Shown in pieces: positions 1-10,955 of a stretch of DNA of 64,000 nt (positions within the stretch are counted from its first letter, which is position 1; every line of letters begins with the position of its first letter). The notes beneath the pieces were generated by a model that was given only the letters and a program-made list of their open reading frames with translations, made no database searches and was not told where the DNA came from. Location of the stretch: contig DDTK01000012.1 in assembly GCA_002344065.1 (NCBI GenBank), positions 62,001 to 126,000 on the forward strand, read 5' to 3'. This DNA is from Flammeovirgaceae bacterium UBA2366. Its GTDB lineage: Bacteria > Bacteroidota > Bacteroidia > Cytophagales > Cyclobacteriaceae. A program made the translations under genes and the position numbers.

Positions 1-1
1 C

Positions 2-826
2 TATCCGTATAGTCAGCTGTTGGAAGCCCTGGCAGCCCGGGTCTCTAAAGATCACCAACTCAAAGACCATCAGGTTACTTTGCAGCGCGCAGCGGTTTAT
101 TCCACCGATCGATCTGTGCTCAAGGAAATAATGACAGCAGTTACTGAAGTGAGTCAGGCTGATGAAAGGGTGGCTCAAGAAAGCCTGCAACAAGAACCAG
201 TTTTAAGCCAAAAAGGACCATCGCAAATTCCAACCAATACAGACTATGCTGATGAAGTGATTCACGATCTGGAACGGCTTCAGGAATTGAAGCATAATTT
301 TGAAGCACTGTTTGATCAGGATGGCGTTGCGCTTCCTGTTGTAAAACCAGCAATCACAAAACCCGAAAAGGAAAAGAAAATTTCCAAAAAAGAACGGATT
401 ATTCAAATGGCCAGAGAATTGGAAAAGAATAGCGAAGCTCCTGCTGCAACCGATTCAATTCCTGCCAAAAAGAAAGCAAAAAAATCCACTGAGCTTGACC
501 CAATTGTAAGTGAGATTAAAGCAACCCGCAAAAAAGTTCAGCCTGAAAGTGAAAAGACTAAAGAGCAGATTGAAATCATTGATCAGTTTATAAAAACCAA
601 ACCCCATCTTGTTCCATCTGCAGCAACCGCTGAAGAGAATCCCGACCTGGCATCAACCCTTAAAAGCGGTGAATTTAGTGACCATATTGTTTCTGAAACG
701 CTTGCCGAAATCCTTATCCGGCAAGGCAAAAAGGATAAAGCTATTGAAGTGTACAAAAAGCTGATTTGGAAGTTTCCACAAAAAAAGGCTTACTTTGCGG
801 CTCAAATTGAAGATTTAAGGAAATAA
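2..826 (+). CDS. TPR-containing protein upstream of secG (5' end outside window)
   Basis: The frame is open to the left edge, so the N-terminus is missing; the TTG at position 20 is not a convincing start. The middle is rich in Lys, Glu and Pro and looks disordered. The C-terminal 55 residues form a tetratricopeptide-type helical pair (SETLAEILIRQGKKDKAIEVYKKL). secG starts three bases after the stop, so the two are probably cotranscribed. In Bacteroidota a hypothetical TPR gene commonly precedes secG (family knowledge). No enzymatic motif is visible. The role is unknown, possibly protein-protein contact at the envelope. Confidence 0.75.
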   Translation, partial: YPYSQLLEALAARVSKDHQLKDHQVTLQRAAVYSTDRSVLKEIMTAVTEVSQADERVAQESLQQEPVLSQKGPSQIPTNTDYADEVIHDLERLQELKHNFEALFDQDGVALPVVKPAITKPEKEKKISKKERIIQMARELEKNSEAPAATDSIPAKKKAKKSTELDPIVSEIKATRKKVQPESEKTKEQIEIIDQFIKTKPHLVPSAATAEENPDLASTLKSGEFSDHIVSETLAEILIRQGKKDKAIEVYKKLIWKFPQKKAYFAAQIEDLRK

Positions 827-829
827 GCT

Positions 830-1165
830 ATGTTCAGTTTCATTGTAGGGCTCATTATTTTTGTTTGTTTTTTGTTGGTTGTGGTCATTCTGGCCCAAAA
901 TTCAAAGGGTGGCGGATTATCCAGTCAGTTCGGTGGTTCAGGCGCAGCCAATATTATTGGGGTAAAAAAAACTGGCGATTTGTTAGAGCGATTGACCTGG
1001 GGATTTGTGATTACCATCATGGTTCTTACCCTTACCCTCTCAACGAATTTAGTAACCCCTTCGGCTGGTTCAGGTAATGATATTTTGGATAAAGCTGGTG
1101 AACAAGCTGCACCTGCTACTACCACACCTGTAATGCCCGAAGAGCAAGACGATAACAACGAGTAA
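830..1165 (+). CDS. secG: Preprotein translocase subunit SecG
   Basis: 111 residues. There are two hydrophobic segments (about residues 2-22 and 57-77) separated by the SecG signature: a Gln-Asn-Ser-Lys-Gly-Gly-Gly-Leu stretch and FGGSGAANIIG. SecG is the small accessory subunit of the SecYEG channel in the inner membrane and assists export by SecA. The C-terminus is an acidic, Ala/Thr/Pro-rich tail that varies among relatives. The gene sits three bases after the TPR gene and is followed directly by a strong hairpin terminator, so it ends the transcript. Confidence 0.93.
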   Translation: MFSFIVGLIIFVCFLLVVVILAQNSKGGGLSSQFGGSGAANIIGVKKTGDLLERLTWGFVITIMVLTLTLSTNLVTPSAGSGNDILDKAGEQAAPATTTPVMPEEQDDNNE

Positions 1166-1184
1166 TTAATAATTACGTTCATCA

Positions 1185-1215
1185 AAAACCTGATGTTTTC
1201 CCATCAGGTTTTTTT
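1185..1215. terminator. Bidirectional rho-independent terminator between secG and a convergent gene
   Basis: A 9-bp stem (AACCTGATG paired with CATCAGGTT) with a short loop has a T run on the right and an A run on the left. It can therefore end both secG and the convergent minus-strand gene, whose stop codon touches it. Confidence 0.85.
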
Positions 1216-1930
1216 ATGCGGCTGCTGAAATGTGCTTTACAAACAAACGCTTGGCTACCGGCATAAATGTTTCATGAAAGGGGAACTTCATCCGGGAAAG
1301 AATAAGGTATGTTGCCGGATTGGGTAAGTCCTTAAACTTCCTGATCAAATCAAGTTTAAGTTGCTCATACGTGTGCACCGGTGTTTTTGTAACCGATTCA
1401 ATAAATTCTGTATTTAAACTACGCAACTGCTCGTGGGCATCTTCAAAGATGCTAACCTGGTAGCGATAAACCTGGGTTTCCTTTTCCGGAGGTTGCGCAA
1501 CAAATAAATAACCCTCCTTTGCATACAATGGGGTAACGCCAATTGGTGATATCTCACACTGCGATTCTACATATTCAAAAATTACCGCACCTTCCTTGAG
1601 GGAATCCTTTACTTGGGGAATTGAAAATTCAATGATCGATTCGAGTTCACTCATGATCGCATCGTCTTCAACGAGCTGACGATAACTGAGTTCAAGTTTC
1701 TTGAACTCCTCCAGCGAAAGTTCTTTCGGAAACGATTCTTTCAGCAAGGTTTTGTTTTCCTTTATGGCCAGCAGGTTTCGGTAGTGGAATACCAGGTCTG
1801 CCATATCGGGGTAGAGTTCTACCCTTCCGAAAGATGCCTTGACCCGTTTCAAATAGGCCAGTAGAATGTACTTCTTATATTCAAAATCGATCAGTCCCTG
1901 AGTTATCCAATCCTTCGATAATCGCTCCAT
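1214..1930 (-). CDS. Conserved hypothetical protein
   Basis: 238 residues, soluble, mixed charge, with no signal peptide or membrane segment. The N-terminal half is predicted helical and the C-terminal half looks alpha/beta. I do not recognise a named domain. It lies between secG and groES, converging on secG and divergent from groES. It resembles uncharacterised Bacteroidota proteins by general character only. The ATG at 1930 is the only sensible start, and the downstream terminator is shared with secG. Confidence 0.6.
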   Translation of the reverse strand: MERLSKDWITQGLIDFEYKKYILLAYLKRVKASFGRVELYPDMADLVFHYRNLLAIKENKTLLKESFPKELSLEEFKKLELSYRQLVEDDAIMSELESIIEFSIPQVKDSLKEGAVIFEYVESQCEISPIGVTPLYAKEGYLFVAQPPEKETQVYRYQVSIFEDAHEQLRSLNTEFIESVTKTPVHTYEQLKLDLIRKFKDLPNPATYLILSRMKFPFHETFMPVAKRLFVKHISAAA

Positions 1931-2200
1931 ACCTTCTATTTTGACCTAAAAATTAAACAATTGTTAAAACTCTGTCAACTGCCGGTTTATATCCGGTTTA
2001 ACGAACCTGACAAGCCCCGGTTGCAACCTGACATTTTTGGCAGTCTGGATCTTTGAGTGACTGCCATGTTCTAGCGAAAAGACATTGAAAATGCCTTTTT
2101 ATTGAAATTTTGTCCGTTATTCGCCCCGCTTTTGGCAATGGCACAATAGCTGATAAGCGGAGTATAGCAAATTTGTTAAACCTTAAAATCCATTACTTAT
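1931..2200 (+). promoter_or_regulatory. groES-groEL upstream region with imperfect inverted repeat
   Basis: A 270-bp spacer holding the groESL promoter and the promoter of the divergent gene. No CIRCE element (TTAGCACTC/GAGTGCTAA) is present. An imperfect palindrome CTGACA-TTTT-TGGCAG lies at 2028-2043, and related CTGTCA, CTGACA and CTGCCA words recur between about 1975 and 2066, suggesting a repressor or activator site for heat-shock control. The factor is unknown and the assignment is inference. Confidence 0.35.
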
Positions 2201-2479
2201 ATGGCAAAGATCAACTTCAAACCAAATGAAGACCGGGTACTTGTTGAACCCGCTGAAGCTGAAACCAAAACCTCTTCCGGTTTGTACATCCCGGATTCAT
2301 CCAAAGAAAAGCCTCAAAAAGGCAAAGTGATAGCCGTTGGCGAAGGCTTGAAAGATAAGCCTGTTACTGTTAAAGTTGGCGACCAGATTTTGTACGGAAA
2401 GTATTCCGGTACGGAGATCAACATTGATGGTAAAGAGTACCTCATTATGAGAAACTCAGACATTTTCGGAATCATTTAA
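2201..2479 (+). CDS. groES: Co-chaperonin GroES
   Basis: 92 residues, the normal length for the family. It has the GroES pattern: PNEDRVLVEP near the N-terminus, a mobile loop around residues 19-35 (TKTSSGLYIPDSSKEK), and a closing beta segment before the C-terminus. It forms the heptameric lid of the GroEL folding chamber in the cytoplasm. groEL starts 26 bases later in the same transcript. Confidence 0.97.
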   Translation: MAKINFKPNEDRVLVEPAEAETKTSSGLYIPDSSKEKPQKGKVIAVGEGLKDKPVTVKVGDQILYGKYSGTEINIDGKEYLIMRNSDIFGII

Positions 2480-2504
2480 TCACAACCAAAAATTCAGATA
2501 TACT

Positions 2505-4133
2505 ATGGCTAAAGAAATTACATTCGATACATCTGCCCGCGACAGACTAAAAAAAGGCGTTGATAAATTAGCAGATGCTGTTAAAGTTACCCTCGGTCCT
2601 AAAGGACGTAACGTTATCCTTGATAAAAAATTCGGTGCACCTGCTGTGACCAAGGACGGTGTTTCCGTTGCAAAAGAAATTGAATTGAAAGATCCCATTG
2701 AAAACATGGGGGCTCAGTTAGTGAAAGAAGTTGCTTCTAAAACTGCTGATGCTGCCGGTGACGGTACTACTACCGCTACAGTTTTAGCACAATCTATATT
2801 CAGTCACGGTATTAAAAACGTTGCTGCCGGTGCTAACCCTATGGATTTAAAGCGCGGTATCGACAAAGCGGTTCAGGCTGTTATTGAAAGCTTGAAAAAG
2901 CAATCCAAGAAAATCAAAGACTCCAGCGAAATTGAACAAGTAGCATCCATTTCATCTAACAACGATGAAACCATCGGTAAGATGATTGCTGATGCCATGG
3001 AGAAAGTTGGTAAAGATGGTGTGATTACTGTTGAAGAAGCCAAAGGAACAGAAACCGAAGTAAAAACGGTTGAAGGTATGCAGTTCGATCGCGGTTACCT
3101 ATCCCCTTACTTCGTAACCAACACCGAGAAAATGGAAGCCGACCTGGATAGCCCTTACATCCTGATCTACGATAAAAAAATCAGCAGCATGAAGGAGTTA
3201 CTTCCTGTACTAGAGCAAACTGCTCAAACCGGCAAGCCTCTTTTAATCATTGCTGAAGAAGTTGAAGGCGAAGCATTGGCTACCCTGGTGGTTAACAAAA
3301 TCCGTGGCGCGCTGCGCGTGGCTGCCGTTAAAGCTCCGGGCTTTGGCGACAGAAGAAAGGCTATGTTGGAAGATATCGCTATCCTGACTGGTGGTAAGGT
3401 AATTACTGAAGAACTTGGCTTCAAACTGGAAAGCGCTACACTCGATATGCTGGGTCGTGCTGAAAAGGTTAATGTTGACAAGGACAACACCACCATCGTT
3501 AACGGTGCCGGTAAGAAAGCCGACATTGCTGGTCGTGTGAACCAAATCAAAGCTCAGATTGAAACCACAACCTCTGATTACGATAAAGAAAAACTGCAGG
3601 AACGTTTAGCTAAACTTTCCGGTGGTGTGGCTATCCTCTACATAGGTGCTTCTACCGAAGTTGAAATGAAGGAAAAGAAAGACCGTGTTGACGATGCCTT
3701 GCATGCAACCCGTGCTGCTGTTCAGGAAGGTGTAATTCCTGGTGGTGGTGTGGCGTATGTTCGTGCCATTGAAGCCCTTAAAACTATTGAAACTGAAAAT
3801 GACGATCAGGAAACAGGGGTAAACATTATCCGCCTGGCACTTGAGTCTCCGCTTCGTACCATTGCTGAAAACGCTGGTCAGGAAGGTTCAGTGATCGTTA
3901 ATAAAGTTCGTGAAGGCAAAAAGGATTATGGTTTCAATGCCCGTACCAACAAGTTTGAAGACTTCTTCAACGCGGGTATTATCGATCCTACTAAAGTTGC
4001 CCGTCTAGCGCTTGAAAATGCAGCTTCTATTGCAGGCTTATTGCTTACAACTGAAGCTGTTGTTTCAGAGATTCCTGAAGAAAAAGAAGCACCTGCTATG
4101 CCACACGGTGGCGGCATGGGCGGCATGATGTAA
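2505..4133 (+). CDS. groEL: Chaperonin GroEL (60 kDa)
   Basis: 542 residues, full length. The ATP-binding signature GDGTTTATVLA lies near residue 86, the apical-domain segments are intact, and the protein ends in the typical flexible Gly/Met tail (HGGGMGGMM). It folds proteins in an ATP-driven double heptameric ring with GroES. Codon use is even and there are no disruptions. The strong terminator at 4156-4190 ends the groESL operon. Confidence 0.98.
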   Translation: MAKEITFDTSARDRLKKGVDKLADAVKVTLGPKGRNVILDKKFGAPAVTKDGVSVAKEIELKDPIENMGAQLVKEVASKTADAAGDGTTTATVLAQSIFSHGIKNVAAGANPMDLKRGIDKAVQAVIESLKKQSKKIKDSSEIEQVASISSNNDETIGKMIADAMEKVGKDGVITVEEAKGTETEVKTVEGMQFDRGYLSPYFVTNTEKMEADLDSPYILIYDKKISSMKELLPVLEQTAQTGKPLLIIAEEVEGEALATLVVNKIRGALRVAAVKAPGFGDRRKAMLEDIAILTGGKVITEELGFKLESATLDMLGRAEKVNVDKDNTTIVNGAGKKADIAGRVNQIKAQIETTTSDYDKEKLQERLAKLSGGVAILYIGASTEVEMKEKKDRVDDALHATRAAVQEGVIPGGGVAYVRAIEALKTIETENDDQETGVNIIRLALESPLRTIAENAGQEGSVIVNKVREGKKDYGFNARTNKFEDFFNAGIIDPTKVARLALENAASIAGLLLTTEAVVSEIPEEKEAPAMPHGGGMGGMM

Positions 4134-4155
4134 TCATTCCTGCTTCATCCGAATA

Positions 4156-4190
4156 ATAAAAGGTTCCACCTGGGGTGGAACCTTTTATTT
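4156..4190 (+). terminator. Rho-independent terminator after groEL
   Basis: A 13-bp perfect stem (AAAAGGTTCCACC paired with GGTGGAACCTTTT) with a three-base loop is followed by TTTTATTTT. It starts about 23 bases after the groEL stop. Confidence 0.92.
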
Positions 4191-4250
4191 TGCCCTCATT
4201 TGGGGTTTATCGGGTTGTAATGTAACTTGGAGCTAATAATTCAATTCACT

Positions 4251-4616
4251 ATGGTTATCCATAACAACTTTGCCGACTTCGTACTCTTCCTTTATATCTA
4301 CATGGCTCATGCTGATGGTGAATTTCATGATGCCGAGCGGGAGGTAATCAAGGAAAAAATGAAACGCCTCTACCCAGAAGATGTTGACTTCAATAAAAAG
4401 CTAAATGAAGAGTTAAATTTATTTGATGATTTCGATAAGAACCAACTTAAAACCTTATTCAGGGATACATTTAATCACTTCTCGTCTATAAAATTTCCGC
4501 AGAAGTATAAGGTGTTTACCGATATGTACGACATTATCAATGCCGATGGAAAAGTAGACGAATCGGAAACAAAAGCACTGAATGCATTAAAGGAAATAAT
4601 CGATATTTCTAACTAG
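4251..4616 (+). CDS. TerB-like (tellurite resistance TerB family) cytoplasmic protein
   Basis: 121 residues from the ATG at 4251; an in-frame TTG 24 bases upstream is less likely. The protein is all-helical with two acidic metal-binding-like motifs, AHADGEFHDAE near residue 18 and INADGKVDESE near residue 99. These match the two-fold pattern of TerB/DjlA-type domains (family knowledge). The function of such stand-alone domains is unclear; a metal-binding or stress role is inferred. It is monocistronic, followed by a terminator shared with the convergent transporter gene. Confidence 0.65.
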   Translation: MVIHNNFADFVLFLYIYMAHADGEFHDAEREVIKEKMKRLYPEDVDFNKKLNEELNLFDDFDKNQLKTLFRDTFNHFSSIKFPQKYKVFTDMYDIINADGKVDESETKALNALKEIIDISN

Positions 4617-4716
4617 AAACAATCCCGTGTTCATTGTTGCAATTGAGATTGCATCTGTGGATTGCAATGACGCCAACATTTTTTAGATGGCCTCGAACAA
4701 GACAATCATTATCCAA

Positions 4717-4750
4717 TAAAAAAGTCCTGATTTTTAATCAGGACTTTTTA
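4717..4750. terminator. Bidirectional terminator between the TerB-like gene and the OPT transporter
   Basis: The inverted repeat AAAAAGTCCTGAT / ATCAGGACTTTTT has a five-base loop and A/T runs on both outer sides, so it works on either strand for the convergent genes. Confidence 0.9.
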
Positions 4751-4767
4751 GTTATAGCGAACTCAAC

Positions 4768-6720
4768 TCAGGAAGTAATCTTTGCCTTCGCAAATCGGAA
4801 TACAATCAAACCTAATAATATGAACATGATGATGGAAATTAAATCGCTTCCCTCCGGAATAACACCATGCACCGCATGATGTATAACAGCGATTACAGAT
4901 TTAGGTCCTTCAGCAGTATTTACATTAGTACCTAATAATACTGCTACCAAAATTCCGGTTAGCGCACCTCCGGCAATTAAGCCGGAGCTAAACAATGCAC
5001 CCGAACTTACTTCTGATTCCTCTTCCTTACGTTTGGTGATTTTATCGGCAATTAATTTGATTAATCCACCGGCAAAAATGGGTGATGTTGTTGATAACGG
5101 CAGGTAAGCACCCACAGCAAACGCCAGTGAACTTACACCGCATAATTCCACCACAGCTGATAACCCCATACCGGCAATAACAAGTCCCCACGGTAAATTC
5201 TGACTCAGCAATCCTTTTATTACAGTAGCCATCAACATAGCCTGAGGAGCGGGCAATGGATTAGGATGTGCTTCCGTAACGACACCGATTCCCAGTGTAT
5301 CGTTCAATAGAAGCAAGGTAAAACCAATGGCTACGGTTGACACCAGTACACCAATCAACAATCCAATCTGTTGCTTCATGGGCGTTGCCCCTACTAAAAA
5401 TCCGGTTTTCAAATCTTGTGAGGTTGCCCCGGCATTGGCTGCAGCAATACAAACTATTGAACCCACCACCAGTGCAATAGGCTGATAGAAATCGCCTGTC
5501 CACCCGATGCCAATAAAAATTAATGAAGTTGCCATGAGTGTGGCAATGGTCATTCCTGAAACCGGGCTTGATGACGAACCAATTAATCCGACAATGCGTG
5601 AAGCAACGGTAACAAAGAAAAACCCAAACACAACAATCATAATAGCTGAAAGAAAGTTGGTAGGCACATTCGGTAAAATGGCCATCAGCAAAACCAATAC
5701 GATGGAACCTATCACCACAAAAATTAAAGGAACATCTTTTTCGGTACGTACCTGTGCTTCAGCAGTTGCGGTATTTCTTGACCGCAGGTCTTTAAAGGAA
5801 TCTTTAAACGCAGTGATAATGGTAGGCAGTGTTTTAATCAGCGTGATAATGCCGCCAAAGGTTACCGCACCGGCACCAATGTAACGTATGTACTTACTCC
5901 AGATTTGTGCTGGCGACATTTCAGAAATCAACATGGTTGTTTCAGGCGCCATGGGTGAAGTCAGGTTATCGCCCAGCAGGGTAATTAATGGAATCAGTAC
6001 CAGCCAGGATAATACCCCACCCGCTACCATAATGCCTGCAATGCGTGGGCCTATGATGTAACCCACACCCATTAGTTCAGGCGTTATTTCAGCGTTCACC
6101 GTTCCGTTGGGTAATGCTGATGTACGCCCGAATACATATTGAGGAACTTCCTTCCAAAGACCAAGAATGGACATCAATCCTTTGTACAAAAAGGCAATGC
6201 CCAAGCCATAGAAAACATTTTTAGCCAGCGCCCCACCCTTCTCACCGGCAATCAGCACATCCGCACAGGCGGTGCCTTCCGGATACGGAAGATTACCATG
6301 CTCTTTAACGATAAGGGCTCTTCGCAACGGCACCATAAACAAAACACCAAGCACACCACCCACAAACGCCAAAACAAAAATCTGGAAGTATTGAAAGTAG
6401 GCTTCTCCTCCCGCCAGGAACAACAACGCTGGCACAGTAAACACAACACCAGCAGCAACCGACTCACCGGCCGAGCCAATGGTTTGCACCATGTTGTTTT
6501 CAAGGATGGTTGCCTTTCCTAACTTTTTGAAGATGGAGATGGCCAGCACGGCAATGGGAATAGATGCACTTACAGTAAGGCCCACTTTAAGGCCAAGGTA
6601 AACTGTTGCAGCTCCGAAAATTATTCCGAAAATAGAACCGAGGATTACCGCTTTGAGGGTGAACTCCGGAATAAAATCGCTGGCTGCGATATAAGGTTTA
6701 AATGCTTTATTTTCTTCCAT
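4768..6720 (-). CDS. OPT family oligopeptide transporter
   Basis: 650 residues with about 14-16 hydrophobic segments. The N-terminal block (residues 20-60, GIIFGAATVYLGLKVGLTVSASIP) and the PLRRALIVKEHGNLPYPEGTACADVL segment near residue 130 are typical of the bacterial oligopeptide transporter (OPT) family. The family imports peptides, or metal-peptide chelates, by proton coupling at the inner membrane. A POT-family peptide carrier lies 31 bases upstream on the same strand, so the two are probably one operon devoted to peptide uptake. The substrate is unknown. Confidence 0.88.
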   Translation of the reverse strand: MEENKAFKPYIAASDFIPEFTLKAVILGSIFGIIFGAATVYLGLKVGLTVSASIPIAVLAISIFKKLGKATILENNMVQTIGSAGESVAAGVVFTVPALLFLAGGEAYFQYFQIFVLAFVGGVLGVLFMVPLRRALIVKEHGNLPYPEGTACADVLIAGEKGGALAKNVFYGLGIAFLYKGLMSILGLWKEVPQYVFGRTSALPNGTVNAEITPELMGVGYIIGPRIAGIMVAGGVLSWLVLIPLITLLGDNLTSPMAPETTMLISEMSPAQIWSKYIRYIGAGAVTFGGIITLIKTLPTIITAFKDSFKDLRSRNTATAEAQVRTEKDVPLIFVVIGSIVLVLLMAILPNVPTNFLSAIMIVVFGFFFVTVASRIVGLIGSSSSPVSGMTIATLMATSLIFIGIGWTGDFYQPIALVVGSIVCIAAANAGATSQDLKTGFLVGATPMKQQIGLLIGVLVSTVAIGFTLLLLNDTLGIGVVTEAHPNPLPAPQAMLMATVIKGLLSQNLPWGLVIAGMGLSAVVELCGVSSLAFAVGAYLPLSTTSPIFAGGLIKLIADKITKRKEEESEVSSGALFSSGLIAGGALTGILVAVLLGTNVNTAEGPKSVIAVIHHAVHGVIPEGSDLISIIMFILLGLIVFRFAKAKITS

Positions 6721-6751
6721 AGGTTTAGAATAAAAGTGAATAAAGAAATCG

Positions 6752-8251
<1,500 letters not shown>

Positions 8252-8322
8252 TCTGTTTTAGGTTGGTTTGGCGTTTCCAAAGTATGCCTATTAATTCAGG
8301 ATTGCAACAATCGAAAAGTCAT

Positions 8323-8352
8323 AAAAAACCCCTCTTTGCTTGAGGGGTTTAA
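8323..8352 (-). terminator. Rho-independent terminator after pckG
   Basis: Read on the minus strand, a 9-bp GC-rich stem (AAACCCCTC / GAGGGGTTT) is followed by a T run. It lies just past the pckG stop and before the peptide transporter gene. Confidence 0.85.
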
Positions 8353-8365
8353 AACTAATCTAATA

Positions 8366-10222
8366 TCAAAATCTCTCCGGCTCCAGTCTCCACTTTTCAG
8401 GTGATCGCCACAAGTTTGAAAGCAATAGCTCACGCATGAATATAAATTCCTTGGGGAGCTTGTCGTACATGCGTTCAAACAATTCAGCATGTTGCAACAA
8501 TTCAGCTTTCCATTCTTCCCGGTCGATAGCCATGATACTTTCAAACTGATCTTCGGTAAAATCCAAACCTGTCCAGTCCATATCATCATACGTAGGCATC
8601 CAACCGATGGGGCTTTCCACTGCATTCACTTCGCCCCTGCTCTTTTGGACAATCCATTTCAGTACGCGCATATTATCGCCAAAGCCCGGCCAGATAAAAT
8701 TGCCATTGGCATCTTTGCGGAACCAGTTTACTCCGTAAATGCGGGGAGGTGCCGGTAACCCACGACCGAATTGCAACCAGTGATTGAAGTAATCACTCAT
8801 ATGGTAACCACAAAAAGGAAGCATCGCGAACGGATCGCGCCTTACCTTACCCACATCACCAAAGGCAGCCGCGGTTGTTTCTGAACCCATGGTAGAGGCC
8901 AGGTAAACTCCAAATGCCCAGTTAGCCGACTGATACACCAATGGAATAGTTGTACTCCTTCTTCCGCCAAAAACAAATGCACTGATCGGTACACCTTTCG
9001 GGTTTTCCCAATTGGTATCTATGGCAGGGTTTTGACTGGCCGCTACTGTAAAACGACTGTTGGGGTGCGCTGCCGGCTTACCGGAAGATGGATCCCACTT
9101 CTCGCCACGCCAATCCGTAAGATTTTTTGGTGGTTCCTTTGTTAAACCTTCCCACCAAACGTCACCATCCTCAGTAATGGCTACGTTAGTGAAAATGGTA
9201 TTCTTTGAAATGGTTGCAATTGCATTCGGGTTAGTCTTTTCATTTGTGCCAGGCGCCACGCCAAAGTATCCTGCCTCGGGATTGATGGCATATAATTTAC
9301 CGTCTTTGCCAGGTTTTATCCAGGCAATGTCATCGCCCACGGTAGTTACCTTCCAGCCCTCAAACTCCTTTGGGGGAATGAGCATGGCGAAGTTTGTTTT
9401 ACCACATGCGCTGGGGAATGCCGCAGCCACATAGTCTTTCTTTCCATCGGGACTTTGCACACCCATTAACAGCATATGTTCGGCAAGCCAGTTTTCATCG
9501 TTGCCCATTACGGAAGCAATGCGAAGTGCAAAACACTTCTTGCCTAATAAAGCATTTCCACCATAGCCTGATCCATACGATACGATTGACCGTTCCTCAG
9601 GATAATGCACAATATATTTTACCGTTGGATTAGTTGGCCATCTGGCATCCTGCTGTCCTGGTTTTAATGGGGCACCTACGGTGTGCAGGCACTTCACGTA
9701 TTCTTCGTCTTCGCCCAGCAACTCAACAACTTTCGAACTAACACGCGTCATTAGGTGCATGTTCACTACTACATACTCTGAATCGGTAATCTCCAAACCA
9801 AGTTGAGAAATATCGGAACCGATAGGCCCCATGCTAAACGGAATAATGTACATCGTTCTACCCTGCATACAACCGTCCAGCAAGGTTTGAAGTGTTTGCT
9901 TCATTTGTTTAGGATCAACCCAATTATTGGTAGGGCCTGCATTTTCCTTTCGCTTGCTGCAGATGTAGGTTTTATCTTCTACCCGTGCCACATCACTGGG
10001 ATCGGAAAAGCAGGCAAAGCTGTTGGGTCTCTTCTTTGGGTTAAGGCGTATAAAAGTACCCTTGCTAACCAGCTTTTCGCATAGCTCCTGGTACTCTTCG
10101 GCTGATCCATCGCACCACCGCACCTGATCAGGTTTTACGAGTTCAGCAATTTCTTTCACCCAATTCAGTGCCTCCTGATGCCGAACAGGATAGGTATTGG
10201 TAGCAATCAATTCATCGATCAT
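8366..10222 (-). CDS. pckG: Phosphoenolpyruvate carboxykinase (GTP)
   Basis: 618 residues, the usual length of the GTP-dependent class. It shows the P-loop FPSACGKTNFAML near residue 270, the metal site VGDDIAWIKPG about 30 residues later, and the later GGRRSTTIPLVYQSANW block. It converts oxaloacetate and GTP to PEP, GDP and CO2, the first committed step of gluconeogenesis. This fits a peptide- and amino-acid-using organism, and peptide importers lie immediately downstream. It is monocistronic with its own terminator. Confidence 0.97.
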   Translation of the reverse strand: MIDELIATNTYPVRHQEALNWVKEIAELVKPDQVRWCDGSAEEYQELCEKLVSKGTFIRLNPKKRPNSFACFSDPSDVARVEDKTYICSKRKENAGPTNNWVDPKQMKQTLQTLLDGCMQGRTMYIIPFSMGPIGSDISQLGLEITDSEYVVVNMHLMTRVSSKVVELLGEDEEYVKCLHTVGAPLKPGQQDARWPTNPTVKYIVHYPEERSIVSYGSGYGGNALLGKKCFALRIASVMGNDENWLAEHMLLMGVQSPDGKKDYVAAAFPSACGKTNFAMLIPPKEFEGWKVTTVGDDIAWIKPGKDGKLYAINPEAGYFGVAPGTNEKTNPNAIATISKNTIFTNVAITEDGDVWWEGLTKEPPKNLTDWRGEKWDPSSGKPAAHPNSRFTVAASQNPAIDTNWENPKGVPISAFVFGGRRSTTIPLVYQSANWAFGVYLASTMGSETTAAAFGDVGKVRRDPFAMLPFCGYHMSDYFNHWLQFGRGLPAPPRIYGVNWFRKDANGNFIWPGFGDNMRVLKWIVQKSRGEVNAVESPIGWMPTYDDMDWTGLDFTEDQFESIMAIDREEWKAELLQHAELFERMYDKLPKEFIFMRELLLSNLWRSPEKWRLEPERF

Positions 10223-10432
10223 AAGTTGAACATTGAAGTTTTAAACAGGCGCTAAAATTACATAGAGAAAGTCTGAAAAGGAAATTATGCAAACGATTGC
10301 AAAGCCATATATCGTACAAGTTAAGCCAACCGGTTTAATTCAACCGCTTATCTTACACAGCCTTGTTAAGAAACTGAAAAGCCCTTATACTTCGAGCTTT
10401 AGAAAACCTAAGTTTTACCAAAACACAGACAG

Positions 10433-10897
10433 ATGAAGAAGTATTTGAAATTTTTACCCGTGTTGTTCCTTGCAGTAACCTTTAGTGAAGTGTCAGCACA
10501 GGATGCCGTTTCGGATGAAGAGTTGAAGAAGTATGCCATTGTTATGGATTCTATTGACAACATGAAGAAGGATCTTATGGAAACGATTTCCGAAATGGTA
10601 AAGAGCAACGAGACTATTTCCGGAGCGCGTTACAATGAACTTTCAAAAATTATTACAGACGAGACAAAATTAGCCGCTGCCAAGGCTACACCGGAGGAAG
10701 TTGCAGCCGTAAAAGAAATCATTAAAGCGAAGGATGAAGGCACCGCAAAAATTCAGGAAACCTTTAAAAGTCTGGCCACGGATTATATTGGTGCAGCCTC
10801 TTTTAATAAAGTTAAAAAAGCCATTACCGAAAATGCTGAGATAAAATCAAAGTATGATGCGATTTTGGCCGAGATAAAGGCTGAAGATTCGGAGTAG
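10433..10897 (+). CDS. Small secreted helical protein, unknown function
   Basis: 154 residues. The N-terminal signal peptide (MKKYLKFLPVLFLAVTFSEVSAQ) probably ends at the A-Q-D boundary. The mature part is almost all helix, rich in Lys, Glu and Ala, and likely periplasmic. No cysteine, lipobox or known motif is visible. It is divergent from pckG and followed by a hairpin-rich spacer with a terminator. I do not recognise a family with confidence. Confidence 0.65.
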   Translation: MKKYLKFLPVLFLAVTFSEVSAQDAVSDEELKKYAIVMDSIDNMKKDLMETISEMVKSNETISGARYNELSKIITDETKLAAAKATPEEVAAVKEIIKAKDEGTAKIQETFKSLATDYIGAASFNKVKKAITENAEIKSKYDAILAEIKAEDSE

Positions 10898-10955
10898 AAT
10901 CTTTTTAATAAGATTTATCAACAGCATACATAAATTTGCTCCTGGGCCGCATGGC

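Noticed and set aside
1931..2200. CIRCE operator for HrcA
   Set aside because: The TTAGCACTC/GAGTGCTAA inverted repeat is absent from the whole spacer.
3224..3550. Open frames on the minus strand inside groEL
   Set aside because: They lie wholly within the highly conserved groEL coding frame and have no recognisable protein features; they are shadows of its codon use.
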